From Bog-473 sp963843365 (GTDB taxonomy: Bacteria > Actinomycetota > Acidimicrobiia > Acidimicrobiales > RAAP-2), in NCBI GenBank assembly GCA_963843365.1, contig CAWJKG010000006.1, positions 247,725-311,724 of the forward strand: a DNA stretch of 64,000 nt, read 5' to 3'. A program made the position numbers and the translations under genes. This document shows, in pieces, positions 25,805 through 34,737 of this stretch. The notes under the pieces were generated by a model, which saw nothing but the letters and a program-made list of their open reading frames with translations, did not search any database and had not been told where the DNA came from. How positions within the stretch are numbered: position 1 is the stretch's first letter; each line of letters begins with the position of its first letter.

Positions 25805-26770
25805 GTGGCCCGCGTCCTCGTCACCCGTCCGCTGACCGAGGGCGGGACCGACCCGCTCGTCGAGGCGGGCCACGAAATCGTCATCCGCGGGGACGGGACT
25901 CCGCTCACACCCGAAGAGCTCGCCCGTCAGGCTGCGGAATGCGACGGGATCGTCTGCCATCTGACCGATCGGATCGACCCGGCGGTGCTGGAGTCGGGAC
26001 GCAACGGGAAGCTCCGGGTCGTCGCCAACGCGGCGGTGGGCTACGACAACATCGACGTCGCCGCCGCCACGGCTCTGGGTATCACGGTCTGCAACACCCC
26101 TGGCGTGCTGGACGACACCACGGCGGACCTGGCGTTTCTGCTGATCCTCGCCGCAACCCGGCAGGCGACCGACGCGGAGCGTGACCTCCGCGAGGGGCGC
26201 TGGACGGGCTGGGGATTCGGGACCCATCTTGCCCGCGACGTGCACGGAGCAACGCTCGGACTGGTCGGCTTCGGGCGCATCGCCCGTGCCGTGGCGCGGC
26301 GGGCGTCGGGGTTCGACATGGAGGTCCTCCACACCACACGCCACGACACGGGCGAGCCGGGCTTCACCCCGTCGCTCGACGAGTTGCTGGAGCGATCGGA
26401 CATCGTGAGCCTCCACGTCCCCCTGAGCGAGGCCACACGGCACCTGATCGGGGCGGCCGAGCTGGCCCGCATGAAGCCGACGTCGGTCCTGATCAATACG
26501 GCGAGGGGCCCGGTCGTCGACGAGGATGCGCTGGCGGACGCGCTCGAATCAGGCTCCATCTATGGAGCCGGGCTCGACGTCTTCGACGGCGAGCCGAAGA
26601 TCAACCCGCGCCTGCTCAGTGCACCGCGCACGACCCTCCTTCCTCACATCGGCAGTGCAACTATCGCGACACGGACGCGCATGGCCCGCCTTGCCTGCCA
26701 AGGGGTGTGTGACGTCCTGGCTGGCAGGACGCCGCCGAACATCGTCCTGCCGAAACCGCAACCCTCATAG
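25805..26770 (+). CDS. D-isomer-specific 2-hydroxyacid dehydrogenase
   Basis: 321 residues from a GTG abutting the cupin stop. The nucleotide-binding motif is LGLVGFGRIARAVA (about 150-163). The catalytic triad is Arg in NTARGPVVDE (about 231), Glu in FDGEPKINP (about 260) and His in LLPHIGSAT (about 279). It reduces 2-oxo acids such as glyoxylate or hydroxypyruvate, or oxidises the D-2-hydroxy acid, with NAD(P)H. With the AllA-like protein and cupin, it suggests handling of a small 2-hydroxy or 2-oxo acid under TetR control. Confidence 0.9.
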   Translation: MARVLVTRPLTEGGTDPLVEAGHEIVIRGDGTPLTPEELARQAAECDGIVCHLTDRIDPAVLESGRNGKLRVVANAAVGYDNIDVAAATALGITVCNTPGVLDDTTADLAFLLILAATRQATDAERDLREGRWTGWGFGTHLARDVHGATLGLVGFGRIARAVARRASGFDMEVLHTTRHDTGEPGFTPSLDELLERSDIVSLHVPLSEATRHLIGAAELARMKPTSVLINTARGPVVDEDALADALESGSIYGAGLDVFDGEPKINPRLLSAPRTTLLPHIGSATIATRTRMARLACQGVCDVLAGRTPPNIVLPKPQPS

Positions 26771-26878
26771 CGACGACAGTTCTCCTCCGAGCCCCTACGG
26801 CGCGGTAATGCCCCGCGACGTCCAACGATACGATCCGGCTGTTCTTCGGTGGGCTCTCCGCATTGGAGGGAGGTGGCG

Positions 26879-29854
26879 GTGCAGACGGTCCGGGGTTACA
26901 CCGCTGCCGCGTTGGCGGCGACAGTCGTCATCGGTCTCGTGGGAGTGGTCGGTGGTCCGTTGTCGACTCCCGCCTTCGCTGCAGGTGCAACCCCGAACTG
27001 GCAGACGGCCGCCAGCTACACGCCACTGGCCAACGTCCGGGCGGTCTCCTGCGCGCCGGGAACCACGACCTGCGTCGCGGTGGGCGACGACGGTGGCCAC
27101 GTCGCTTCCATCATCGTGTCGGAGAACGACGGCACAACGTGGGCTCGTGCGACCCCACCCTCCGGCGTGACGACGCTGTCGGCCGTGTCGTGCCCATCGT
27201 CCGCCGTCTGCTACGCCGGCGGAGGATCTGGACTTATGAAGTCGACCGACGGCGGGGAGACGTGGACCGTTCAGGATGCGACGTTTCCGGCCCAGTCGAT
27301 CTCGTGTTTCACGATCGACGAGTGCACGGCAGTCGGTGGATCGGACATCGTTCACACGTCGGACGGATCTAGCTGGGGCGCTCAAACGGCCCCAACTGAG
27401 ACCGACACCCTAGACGGCGTCTCATGCCCCAACTCGCTGACTTGTGTTGCGGTTGGGACGATCGATAACACTCCCGCGATCCTGGGTGAGAACAGCGGTC
27501 CGTGGAGTGTTCTGGATCAACCGTTGATCACGTCTCTGTCCGGTGTGTCCTGCTTCTCACCTTCAGTTTGCACTGTTGTCGGAATCGGCACCGCTGGCGG
27601 AGAAACGGCTCTCAGCACAACAGATGGAGGCGGTTCATGGATCGCCCCTAGTTCGATACCCAATGGCAAACAACTCAACGGTGTGGACTGCACGAGCGAA
27701 ACCACGTGCGTGGCTGTTGGTTCCAATCTCAGCTCGACTCCCTATGTCGTCAGCACATCCAACAACGGATCGACCTGGTCTCTCCAGAGCGCGCCAAGCA
27801 ATGCTGTCGATCTCACCGGCATCTCCTGCTCGGATCCCAACCACTGCGTCGGAGTTGGAAGTTCTGGCAAACCCGGAACCGGGTCCACCATCATGAATAC
27901 CGGGTCGGCCGGAAACTCATGGACTGCGCAGAGCCCACCGCCAGGGACAAGTGGATTGAAGTCCGTTTCGTGCCCCACCACGGTCGACTGCTTTGCGGTC
28001 GGAATCGATACGGTCCTCGCCTCGTTCAACGAAGGCGACGCGTGGAGCCAGCAGACAATCCCCGCCGTCGTCAATGGCCTGAACGGAATCTCGTGTGCCA
28101 CGCCGGCAAATTGCACGGCAGTCGGATTCGGCATCTTCGGCAGTCCGATCATCATCGGAACGACAGACGGTGGCGTCAATTGGACGTCCGAGACTGTCCC
28201 CGCCGGGGTCGGCATCCTCACCTCGGTGTCCTGTGCGAGCGCCGCGGTCTGTGTGGCTGTGAGCGACTTCGGCACATCCGCACCGAGCATTGTCGCCACG
28301 GCCAACGGCGGCGCCACGTGGGCGACCGAGCCGTATCCAGGGATCGTCACCAACTTCACGGGTGTCTCGTGTCCCGATTCCCTCCACTGCACCGCCGTCG
28401 GGCTGTCGTCCGGCGGCCCCAGCGCGGTCATCCTCGCGACGGACAACGGCGGGTCGAGCTGGGCCTCGCAGATGGCGCCGGCCGGCATGACCGGGCTCGA
28501 CGGAATCTCGTGCAGCAGCGACTCCACCTGCCTTGCCGTCGGCCCTCATGTCATCGGGACGACCGATGGTGGAGCCGTGTGGAATGACCTCGGCGCACCC
28601 GCCGGAACAACGGTGTTGCAATCCGTCAGCTGCCTGAACTCCTCGGTCTGCACCGCGGTCGGAGGCGCCAGCATTCTCGTGACCAGTGATGGCGGGGCGG
28701 CCTGGTCCAGCCAGGCAACACCGGCCGGGGTCGCGGCTCTCTCCGGGGTCGCGTGCGCCAGCCCGGTCAACTGCGAGGCTGTCGGGAGCGGCAGCAACTT
28801 CGGCGGCATCATCGTCACGCTGACGGCGCCGCCGACCATCACGACATCGAGCCTCACGACCGGGACCATCGGTGTGCCCTACTCCGCCTCGCTGTCCGCC
28901 GGCGGTGGGTTGGCGCCCTACTCCTGGGCCGTCATCGCGGGTGGATTGCCGCCGGGTGTCCACCTGGCCGCTGACGGTGTCCTCAGTGGGACGCCCACCA
29001 TCTCGGGGCACTATTCGGCCACCTTCAGCGTCACGGATTCGAACTTCTTGTCGAGCACCGCCACCCTCGTCATCTCCGTCCAACCCATCGGCGCCCCTGG
29101 ATACTGGGAGGTCGCCAGCGATGGCGGCATCTTCAGCTTCGGCGGCGCCGGGTTCTACGGCTCCACCGGCAGCCTCCACCTGAACGCCCCGATCGTCGGC
29201 ATGGCCGCCACGCCCGACGATGCCGGCTACTGGCTGCTCGCCTCCGACGGCGGCATCTTCGCCTTCGGGGACGCCGTGTTCTATGGCTCCACCGGCGGCA
29301 TGCATCTCAACGCGCCGATTGTGGGCATGTCGCCGACACCCGACGGTGACGGATACTGGCTCGTCGCGTCCGACGGTGGGATCTTCTCCTTCGGCGACGC
29401 CAACTTCTTTGGTTCGACCGGTGGTCTGGCGCTCGACAAGCCGATCGTCGGCATGGCTCCGACCTTCGACGGGAACGGCTACTGGCTCGTAGCGTCGGAC
29501 GGAGGGATCTTCAGCTACGGCGACGCCGCTTTCTACGGCTCGACCGGCGGTCTCCCGTTGCAGAAGCCGATCGTGGGCATGACGACGGCGCCCGACGGCA
29601 GCGGGTACTGGCTGGTGGCATCCGACGGGGGGATGTTCAACTTCGGGAACGTGGCGTACTTCGGATCTACCGGAGGGGCGCCGCTCAGTGCGCCGGTGGT
29701 GGGCATGGACCGGACCGCGGACGGACAGGGGTACTGGATGGTCGCACGTGACGGCGGAATCTTCGCCTTCGGCGACGCCAACTTCTACGGTTCGACCGGC
29801 GGGGTTCGCCTGAATCGGCCCATCGTGGGGATGGTGGCGATCCAGTCGTTGTAG
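26879..29854 (+). CDS. Large secreted repeat protein (14 Cys-pair repeats, Ig-like domain, 6 GGI repeats)
   Basis: About 991 residues from the GTG at 26879, with GGAGGGAGG upstream; GTG codons at 26849 and 26873 are alternatives. A signal peptide (YTAAALAATVVIGLVGVVGG, cut after FAAG) leads to 14 repeats of about 45 residues with the core (G/S)VSC-x6-8-C-x-AVG, many followed by TTDGG-x-W as in BNR/sialidase blades. A putative Ig domain follows (PYSWAVIAGGLPPGV). Then come six 42-residue repeats GYWLVASDGGIFSFGDAxF/YGSTG. Fourteen blades would make two seven-bladed propellers. It is probably a cell-surface or extracellular binding protein. GC and codon use drop at about 27.3-28.2 kb. A shorter paralogue lies at 44660. 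Confidence 0.85.
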   Translation: MQTVRGYTAAALAATVVIGLVGVVGGPLSTPAFAAGATPNWQTAASYTPLANVRAVSCAPGTTTCVAVGDDGGHVASIIVSENDGTTWARATPPSGVTTLSAVSCPSSAVCYAGGGSGLMKSTDGGETWTVQDATFPAQSISCFTIDECTAVGGSDIVHTSDGSSWGAQTAPTETDTLDGVSCPNSLTCVAVGTIDNTPAILGENSGPWSVLDQPLITSLSGVSCFSPSVCTVVGIGTAGGETALSTTDGGGSWIAPSSIPNGKQLNGVDCTSETTCVAVGSNLSSTPYVVSTSNNGSTWSLQSAPSNAVDLTGISCSDPNHCVGVGSSGKPGTGSTIMNTGSAGNSWTAQSPPPGTSGLKSVSCPTTVDCFAVGIDTVLASFNEGDAWSQQTIPAVVNGLNGISCATPANCTAVGFGIFGSPIIIGTTDGGVNWTSETVPAGVGILTSVSCASAAVCVAVSDFGTSAPSIVATANGGATWATEPYPGIVTNFTGVSCPDSLHCTAVGLSSGGPSAVILATDNGGSSWASQMAPAGMTGLDGISCSSDSTCLAVGPHVIGTTDGGAVWNDLGAPAGTTVLQSVSCLNSSVCTAVGGASILVTSDGGAAWSSQATPAGVAALSGVACASPVNCEAVGSGSNFGGIIVTLTAPPTITTSSLTTGTIGVPYSASLSAGGGLAPYSWAVIAGGLPPGVHLAADGVLSGTPTISGHYSATFSVTDSNFLSSTATLVISVQPIGAPGYWEVASDGGIFSFGGAGFYGSTGSLHLNAPIVGMAATPDDAGYWLLASDGGIFAFGDAVFYGSTGGMHLNAPIVGMSPTPDGDGYWLVASDGGIFSFGDANFFGSTGGLALDKPIVGMAPTFDGNGYWLVASDGGIFSYGDAAFYGSTGGLPLQKPIVGMTTAPDGSGYWLVASDGGMFNFGNVAYFGSTGGAPLSAPVVGMDRTADGQGYWMVARDGGIFAFGDANFYGSTGGVRLNRPIVGMVAIQSL
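29096..29854 (+). repeat. Six tandem 126-bp coding repeats (GGI repeats)
   Basis: Six in-frame units of about 42 codons at the 3' end of the secreted protein gene, each with the core DGGIF-x-F/Y-G and GSTG...PIVGM. Copies are diverged at DNA level, so duplication is old. Confidence 0.8.
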
Positions 29855-29894
29855 TCCTGTCGCCGGCGGCGCCCCGGTGAGCGCCCCGACCCGA

Positions 29895-30413
29895 TCACCA
29901 ATCCGTCGAATGCGCGAGCGTGCGCTCCAGAATGCCCAGCGTCGCCCGGAGAGCCGACTCGGGGATGATCGGGAAGATGTTCGCTTCTTTCCACTGTGGG
30001 TCGATCGTCGACCAGTCGTAGTACGAGGTGACCAGCGTGCCGTTCTCCGCCGGTTCGAGCCGGTATCCGTAGACGTGACCGATCTGCGGCTTGATCTGAC
30101 CCTCAATCGTCCACGCGATCTCCCGGTCCTGCTCGAACGTGGTGATGTGGACCGTGACGTCGTAGCGACCCATCGGGAAGTCATTGAGCGCCTCGCGGTC
30201 CATGTGGATCACGAACTCGTCACCGACCCTCGAGGCGGGCACGCCGGTCCAGTCCATCAACATGCCCGAGCTGTCGATCGTCACATGACCTCGGGGATCA
30301 CTGAGCAGAGCGAAGATACGGGCCGCCTCGTAGGGAATGGTCCGGACGACTTCCATGCGCTCGACGACGGCACCGTCGTCGTCCTCCCCAGCGGCCGCAG
30401 CCTCGTCATTCAT
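29895..30413 (-). CDS. SRPBCC-family protein
   Basis: 172 residues from the ATG at 30413. An acidic N-terminus (EDDDGAVVE) precedes a helix-grip fold: MEVVRTIPYEAARIFALLSDPRGHVTID, a series of strands, TLVTSYYDWSTI and a C-terminal helix. It is probably a lipid- or small-hydrophobe-binding protein. No catalytic residues are recognisable. It is convergent with the repeat-protein gene and followed on the same strand, 63 bp away, by nothing but that convergent end. Confidence 0.72.
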   Translation of the reverse strand: MNDEAAAAGEDDDGAVVERMEVVRTIPYEAARIFALLSDPRGHVTIDSSGMLMDWTGVPASRVGDEFVIHMDREALNDFPMGRYDVTVHITTFEQDREIAWTIEGQIKPQIGHVYGYRLEPAENGTLVTSYYDWSTIDPQWKEANIFPIIPESALRATLGILERTLAHSTDW

Positions 30414-30476
30414 GACCGCATTGTCGCACCCGGTTGAGCGACGCACATCCGGGACGGCCGTGAGCGGCCGAGCGGA

Positions 30477-31127
30477 TCAGCCGGCGTCGCCCCTTCGCAC
30501 CAGCGAAGCGTCCAGATGGAGCAATTCGACCGTCGTCGATCCGGCCCGCAACGCCTCGAAGAACCCCGCCTCCTTGGCCTCCCGTGCGGCCCCGGCGGCC
30601 AGCACGTCATCGATCATGTCCGCCGCCACGAAGGCCACGCCGTCGACGTCGGCCACCACCCAGTCCCCAGCCGCCACCTCGACTCCACCCACCCGCACCG
30701 GGACACCCACGGTCCCCGGCTTGTCCTTGCTCGCCCCCGTCAGGGCGATCGTGGCCGAGAACACGGGGAACCCGTGCGCCTCGAGTGCCGCCACGTCACG
30801 GACCCCGCCATCGAGGACCAACCCGGCCAGTCCGGCGGCCTCGGCCGCCGTCGTCAGCACCTCGCCCCAATAGCCGCGGTCGGCCACCTGCCCCACATCG
30901 ACCACCAGGACACTGCCCCGTGGCGCCGTCGTCACCGCCACGTGCACGGCCAGGTTGTCTCCCGGTGTACAGCCCACGGGATAGGCCGGAGCAGCCAGCG
31001 TGGCGCCGGGCCAGGCCGGACGCAGGCGGCGGTGGGCCGCCCGGCCTCCCGACTCGCCGAGGGTGGCGGCGCCGAGCCGCGCCAGGGCGGCCGCCACGTC
31101 TCCGGAAGCGCTGCTCGTCGTGCTCAC
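30477..31127 (-). CDS. RraA-family protein (HMG/CHA aldolase-like)
   Basis: 216 residues from the GTG at 31127, with AGGAGG eight bases upstream. The fold is that of RraA and 4-hydroxy-4-methyl-2-oxoglutarate aldolase. The hallmark GxxxxxxxxxxxGGVRD appears as GLAGLVLDGGVRDVAALE (about 125-142), whose Arg and Asp bind the oxo acid and the metal. The G-D-W-V-V-A-D-x-D-G-V strand also fits. HMG aldolases release pyruvate at the end of aromatic meta-cleavage. RNase E inhibition, the other role of this family, is less likely in this catabolic setting. Divergent from the ThuA-like gene. Confidence 0.8.
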   Translation of the reverse strand: MSTTSSASGDVAAALARLGAATLGESGGRAAHRRLRPAWPGATLAAPAYPVGCTPGDNLAVHVAVTTAPRGSVLVVDVGQVADRGYWGEVLTTAAEAAGLAGLVLDGGVRDVAALEAHGFPVFSATIALTGASKDKPGTVGVPVRVGGVEVAAGDWVVADVDGVAFVAADMIDDVLAAGAAREAKEAGFFEALRAGSTTVELLHLDASLVRRGDAG

Positions 31128-31228
31128 GTCGTCATCCTCCTCTATCCGAACCCTCATCGTCATTGAATAGCCCGCATGAAACCATCGGGCGGGGGTCCCG
31201 CACCAGCCCACGTCCTACACTCCTGCCC

Positions 31229-31951
31229 GTGTCCGACGAGATGCTCATCGTCACGCAGGTCGCGCCGTACGCCGACGGCCCGGCCGGGGTGCACGGCGTG
31301 CTGGGGCAGGCCGCCACCGGCTTGTCCGAGCTGGCCCGCATGCACCGCCTCTCCCCCGCCGTCATCGCCGACGTGGCGGACCTGTCGCCCGACCGGCTGG
31401 CGGCCGCTCACGTCCTGGCACTGTTCACCATCGGCGAGACGCCCTGGTCCCCCCAACAGCGAGAGGCAATCCACCGCTCGTGGCAATCGGGCACGATGCG
31501 CGTCCTCGGCGTGCACTCCGCCACCGATGCCAACCACGGCTGGCCCGAGTACGGCCCGATCCTCGGGGCCCGCTTCGACGGGCATCCCTGGACGCAGGAC
31601 TTCGCCATCGACGTCGTCGACGCCGACCACCCCGCGACCGCCCACCTGGGCCCGCAGTGGCAATGGCGAGATGAGGTCTACCTCTTCACCGCCCTCCGAC
31701 CCGATGCCCGCGTCCTGCTCCGGCTGGCCGACGACCAGGTGGACCTGTCCGTGCCCGGCGGGCGGGTGCCCGACTGCGGTTTCCCCCTCGCCTGGACCGT
31801 CGAGGACGGCGACGCCCGCACCTTCTACAGCGCCCTCGGCCATTTCCCCGGGGCGTGGGAAACGCCGGCCTATCTGCAGCACCTGGCGGGCGGCCTCGCC
31901 TGGCTGACCATGCTCGGCACCGTGCAGACGGGCGCCACCCCGAGCGCCTAG
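31229..31951 (+). CDS. ThuA-like domain protein
   Basis: 240 residues from the GTG at 31229; an ATG at 31241 is an alternative. It has the class-I-glutamine-amidotransferase-like fold of trehalose-utilisation ThuA proteins: VLALFTIGETPWSPQQREAI, then RVLGVHSATDANHGWPEYGPILGARFDGHPW, and the family end RTFYSALGHFPGAWETPAYLQHL. ThuA proteins are linked to sugar oxidation but their chemistry is poorly defined. It starts a run of genes (dehydrogenase, VOC, isocitrate-lyase-like) with very short gaps, so it is likely the first gene of that operon. Confidence 0.82.
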   Translation: MSDEMLIVTQVAPYADGPAGVHGVLGQAATGLSELARMHRLSPAVIADVADLSPDRLAAAHVLALFTIGETPWSPQQREAIHRSWQSGTMRVLGVHSATDANHGWPEYGPILGARFDGHPWTQDFAIDVVDADHPATAHLGPQWQWRDEVYLFTALRPDARVLLRLADDQVDLSVPGGRVPDCGFPLAWTVEDGDARTFYSALGHFPGAWETPAYLQHLAGGLAWLTMLGTVQTGATPSA

Positions 31952-31961
31952 CCTGACGCCC

Positions 31962-33017
31962 ATGTCATCGCTTCCGGAGGTGATGGCTGCGGCCGTCTAC
32001 CAGTCACCCGGCGTCATCACGGTGGAGGACCGCGCCGTCCCCCGCCCGGGACCGGACCAGGTCGTCGTCCGGGTCCATTCGTGCGGCATCTGCGGCTCCG
32101 ACATCCACCAGCTGCGTGACGGCTGGGGCTTCACGCCGGGCGCCGTCGCCGGCCATGAATGGAGCGGCACGATCGCCGCCGTGGGCGACGAGGTCATTGG
32201 ATGGGAGGTGGGCGAGCTCGTCGTGGGCGGCCCCGGGGCGCGTTGCGGCACCTGCCGGCGCTGCCGCCAGGGCAAGCCGTCGCAGTGCGAGAACCGGGCC
32301 AGCATGTCGGGAGAACAGGCGGACGGCGCCTTCGCCGAGTACATCCGCTGCCGCGCCGCCGGCGTCCTGCGCCTCCCCGCCGGCCTGTCACCCCGCCACG
32401 CCGCCCTGGCCGAGCCGCTCTCGGTGGCCCTGCACGGCATCACGCGCTCGGGCGTGGCGCCCGGTGACCGCGTGATGGTGTTCGGCGCCGGCCCCATCGG
32501 CGCCCTCACCGTGGCCGCGCTGCACGCCATGGGGATCACCGACATCACGGTGGTGGAGCCGCACGAGGGGCGCCGTCGCCTGGCGGCCGACCTCGGGGTG
32601 ACCGCCCTGGTCCACCCCGAGGAGCTCGAGGTCTTCCCGCCCTGGGAGCCCGAACGCATGTCGTCGCACGCCGTCGACGTCGTCCTCGAGTGCTCGGGCC
32701 ATCGGGCCGCCATCGAGGCGGGCTTCAGCCAGGTGGCCCGGGGCGGCATTCTGGTGATGGTGGGTGCCGGCATCGACCATCCGCAGTTCGACATCAACCG
32801 CATGATCCTCAACGAGCTCACCGTGACCGGCTCCTTCGTCTACGACCAGGGGGGCTTCGAACGGGCGCTGGAGCTCCTCGCCTCGGACGGGTTCCCCGCG
32901 GATCTGCTCATCGATCCGGCCGACATCCCGCTCACGGCCATCGGGGACACGTTGGAGGCACTCGCCGCAGGCCGGATCGCCGGCAAGGTCATGGTCGTAC
33001 CGGAGGTGCAGTCCTGA
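31962..33017 (+). CDS. Zinc-dependent medium-chain alcohol/polyol dehydrogenase
   Basis: 351 residues. Catalytic zinc ligands are Cys41 (SCGICGSDIH) and His65-Glu66 (GHEWSG). The structural zinc site has Cys95, Cys98, Cys101 and Cys109 (RCGTCRRCRQGKPSQC). The Rossmann motif GAGPIGALTV is at about 175-184. Resembles sorbitol/threonine dehydrogenases that oxidise a secondary alcohol with NAD. It follows the ThuA-like gene by 10 bp and overlaps the VOC start by one base (TGATG), so it sits inside an operon. ThuA partners are often sugar dehydrogenases, which supports a polyol or sugar-like substrate. Confidence 0.9.
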   Translation: MSSLPEVMAAAVYQSPGVITVEDRAVPRPGPDQVVVRVHSCGICGSDIHQLRDGWGFTPGAVAGHEWSGTIAAVGDEVIGWEVGELVVGGPGARCGTCRRCRQGKPSQCENRASMSGEQADGAFAEYIRCRAAGVLRLPAGLSPRHAALAEPLSVALHGITRSGVAPGDRVMVFGAGPIGALTVAALHAMGITDITVVEPHEGRRRLAADLGVTALVHPEELEVFPPWEPERMSSHAVDVVLECSGHRAAIEAGFSQVARGGILVMVGAGIDHPQFDINRMILNELTVTGSFVYDQGGFERALELLASDGFPADLLIDPADIPLTAIGDTLEALAAGRIAGKVMVVPEVQS

Positions 33018-33478
33018 TGGCCCATCCCTTCTACCCCTCGGGGAATCCCCGCTTCAATCACGTCGCCATGTCGCTCCCGGCCGACCTGCTGAATGCCACC
33101 AACCGGGCCGACGTGTGCCGCTTCTTCGACGAGGTCATGGGCTTCACCGAAATGGAGGTGATGACCGAGGACCGGCATCGCCTGATCATGAGCTGCGTGC
33201 ACTGGGACCAATTCATCTTCCTCATCGCCGAGGACGACCCGATGCGCTGCCCCCGCATGGACCACTACGGCTTCTCCGTCGGCTCTCTCGACGAGCTGCG
33301 CGGGCTGCAGGAGCGGGCGGAGGCCTTCCGCAAGTCCGACGACCGCATGGAACTCATCGACCTGCACGTCGACGACCAGCAGGTGGTGAAGATCCACTCG
33401 CTGTACGTGCGCTACCTGTTGCCGATGACGATCGAGTTCCAGTACTGGGAATTCCCGGAGCCGGCTCAGGCCAACTGA
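33017..33478 (+). CDS. VOC-superfamily (glyoxalase/dioxygenase-fold) protein
   Basis: 153 residues from the ATG at 33017, which overlaps the dehydrogenase stop. The N-terminal beta strand NPRFNHVAMSLP offers His15, MDHYGFSV a second His, and the final strand TIEFQYWEFP a Glu, the usual 2-His-1-Glu metal site of extradiol dioxygenases and glyoxalases. A single VOC domain of two beta-alpha modules is present. It may be a dioxygenase, isomerase or lyase. Co-transcribed with neighbours on both sides. Confidence 0.8.
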   Translation: MAHPFYPSGNPRFNHVAMSLPADLLNATNRADVCRFFDEVMGFTEMEVMTEDRHRLIMSCVHWDQFIFLIAEDDPMRCPRMDHYGFSVGSLDELRGLQERAEAFRKSDDRMELIDLHVDDQQVVKIHSLYVRYLLPMTIEFQYWEFPEPAQAN

Positions 33479-33482
33479 GGCA

Positions 33483-34283
33483 ATGCCGGCGCGCTTCCTC
33501 GCCCTGCACACGCCGGGCTCGCCGCTGCTGATGCCCAACGCATGGGACATCGGCTCCGCCCGGCTGTTCGCCACGCTCGGCTTCGACGCCATCGCCACCA
33601 CGAGCGGCGGCTTCGCGGCGACCAGGGGACGACTGGACGGCGCCATGACCAAGGAGGAGGTCCTGGCCCACGCCGGAGACCTGGCCGGCGCAGTCGACGT
33701 GCCCGTGTCCGCCGACCTCGAGAACTGCTTCGCCCACGACCCCGAGGGCGTGGCCGACACCATCACCTCGGCCATCGGGGTGGGACTGGCGGGCGGGTCG
33801 GTGGAGGATTTCACCGGTGACCGGGACGCGCCGATTTACGAGCTGGCGCAGGCGGCCGAGCGGGTGCGAGCGGCGGCCGAGGCCGCCCACGGCGGTCCCG
33901 CCCCGTTCGTCTTGACGGCGCGGGCCGAGAACTACCTGCACGGACGGGAGGACCTGGCCGACACCATCGCCCGGCTGCAGGCCTTCCAGGAGGCGGGCGC
34001 CGACGTGCTCTTCGCTCCCCGGGTGGTGGACCCGTCGGACCTGCGTTCGGTGCTGGCGTCGGTGGACCGTCCCCTGAGCGTGCTGGCGCTGCCCGGCGCC
34101 CCCACGGTGGGCGAGCTGGCTGCGCTCGGCGTCAGCCGGATCTCGGTGGGAGGGGCGATCGCCGTCGCCGCCTACGGCGCCGCCGTCCAGGCCGTGACCG
34201 AGCTGCGCGACGAGGGCACCTACGGCTATTGGGATCTGGCCGCGGCGGCCCGCCCCGTGATCGCCGACGCCTTCAGTCGCTGA
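33483..34283 (+). CDS. Isocitrate lyase / PEP mutase superfamily protein
   Basis: 266 residues. The alpha/beta-barrel signature is LLMPNAWDIGSARLFATLGFDAIATTSGG (about 15-43), with VSADLENCF (the metal-binding Asp/Glu of the family, about 75-83), VEDFTGD, and LTARAENYL as a sugar/acid-binding strand. The KKCGH loop Cys of true isocitrate lyase is not visible. It is closer to the 2-methylisocitrate-lyase-like or oxaloacetate decarboxylase-like subgroup that cleaves or decarboxylates small oxo acids. It is the last gene of the ThuA-dehydrogenase-VOC run and overlaps the converging RidA gene by 11 bp. Confidence 0.82.
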   Translation: MPARFLALHTPGSPLLMPNAWDIGSARLFATLGFDAIATTSGGFAATRGRLDGAMTKEEVLAHAGDLAGAVDVPVSADLENCFAHDPEGVADTITSAIGVGLAGGSVEDFTGDRDAPIYELAQAAERVRAAAEAAHGGPAPFVLTARAENYLHGREDLADTIARLQAFQEAGADVLFAPRVVDPSDLRSVLASVDRPLSVLALPGAPTVGELAALGVSRISVGGAIAVAAYGAAVQAVTELRDEGTYGYWDLAAAARPVIADAFSR

Positions 34284-34737
34284 CCGCGACCGTCACCTCG
34301 ATCTCGACGGCCCCGTTCCGGGGCAGCGACGCCACCCCGATGGCCGAGCGGGTGTGGCGGCCCGCCTCGCCGAAGACGTCAGCCAGAACCCTGCTCGCCC
34401 CGTCGACGACGGCCGGCTGCTGATAGAAGTCCGGCGCCGAGGAGACGAAGCCCGTCACGGTGAGGACCCGCTCGACGCGGTCGAGGGAGCCCAGCGCCTC
34501 CTGCAGGACGGCCAGCGCATTCAACGCGCACACGGCGGCAGCTTCGGTGCCCTCTTCCACCGTCACGGTATCGCCCAGGCGCCCGAGGCAGGTCAGTTCC
34601 CCGGCAATGCGGGGCAGCTGCCCCGAGGTGCGTGCGATGCCCTGGTGGATCACCACCGCATCGAGCGGGTCGTGCGGCGGGTGCGGGCCGTGCAGCGTCA
34701 GACCCAGCTCGGCCAGCCGGGCGCTGATCTTCCCCAT
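34273..34737 (-). CDS. RidA (YjgF/YER057c/UK114) family protein
   Basis: 154 residues. The RidA fold is indicated by GIARTSGQLP, ALNALAVLQEALGSLDRVERVLTVTGFV and the end RSAIGVASLPRNGAVEIEVTVAV. The last stretch holds the Arg-x-x-x-G-V pocket that deaminates imines and enamines in canonical RidA. Members in catabolic operons often act on pathway-specific enamines or as hydrolases. The start overlaps the class II aldolase stop by one base (TAATG), so translation is coupled and the two proteins likely share a pathway. Confidence 0.85.
   Translation of the reverse strand: MGKISARLAELGLTLHGPHPPHDPLDAVVIHQGIARTSGQLPRIAGELTCLGRLGDTVTVEEGTEAAAVCALNALAVLQEALGSLDRVERVLTVTGFVSSAPDFYQQPAVVDGASRVLADVFGEAGRHTRSAIGVASLPRNGAVEIEVTVAVSD

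Noticed and set aside
29096..29854. CRISPR array
   Set aside because: Regular repeats here are coding, 126 bp long and diverged; there are no short palindromic repeats with unique spacers anywhere in the window.
31954..31967. TGACGCCCATGTCA resembling the TetR operator
   Set aside because: Only 4-bp arms, a different centre, and it overlaps a start codon inside an operon; probably chance.
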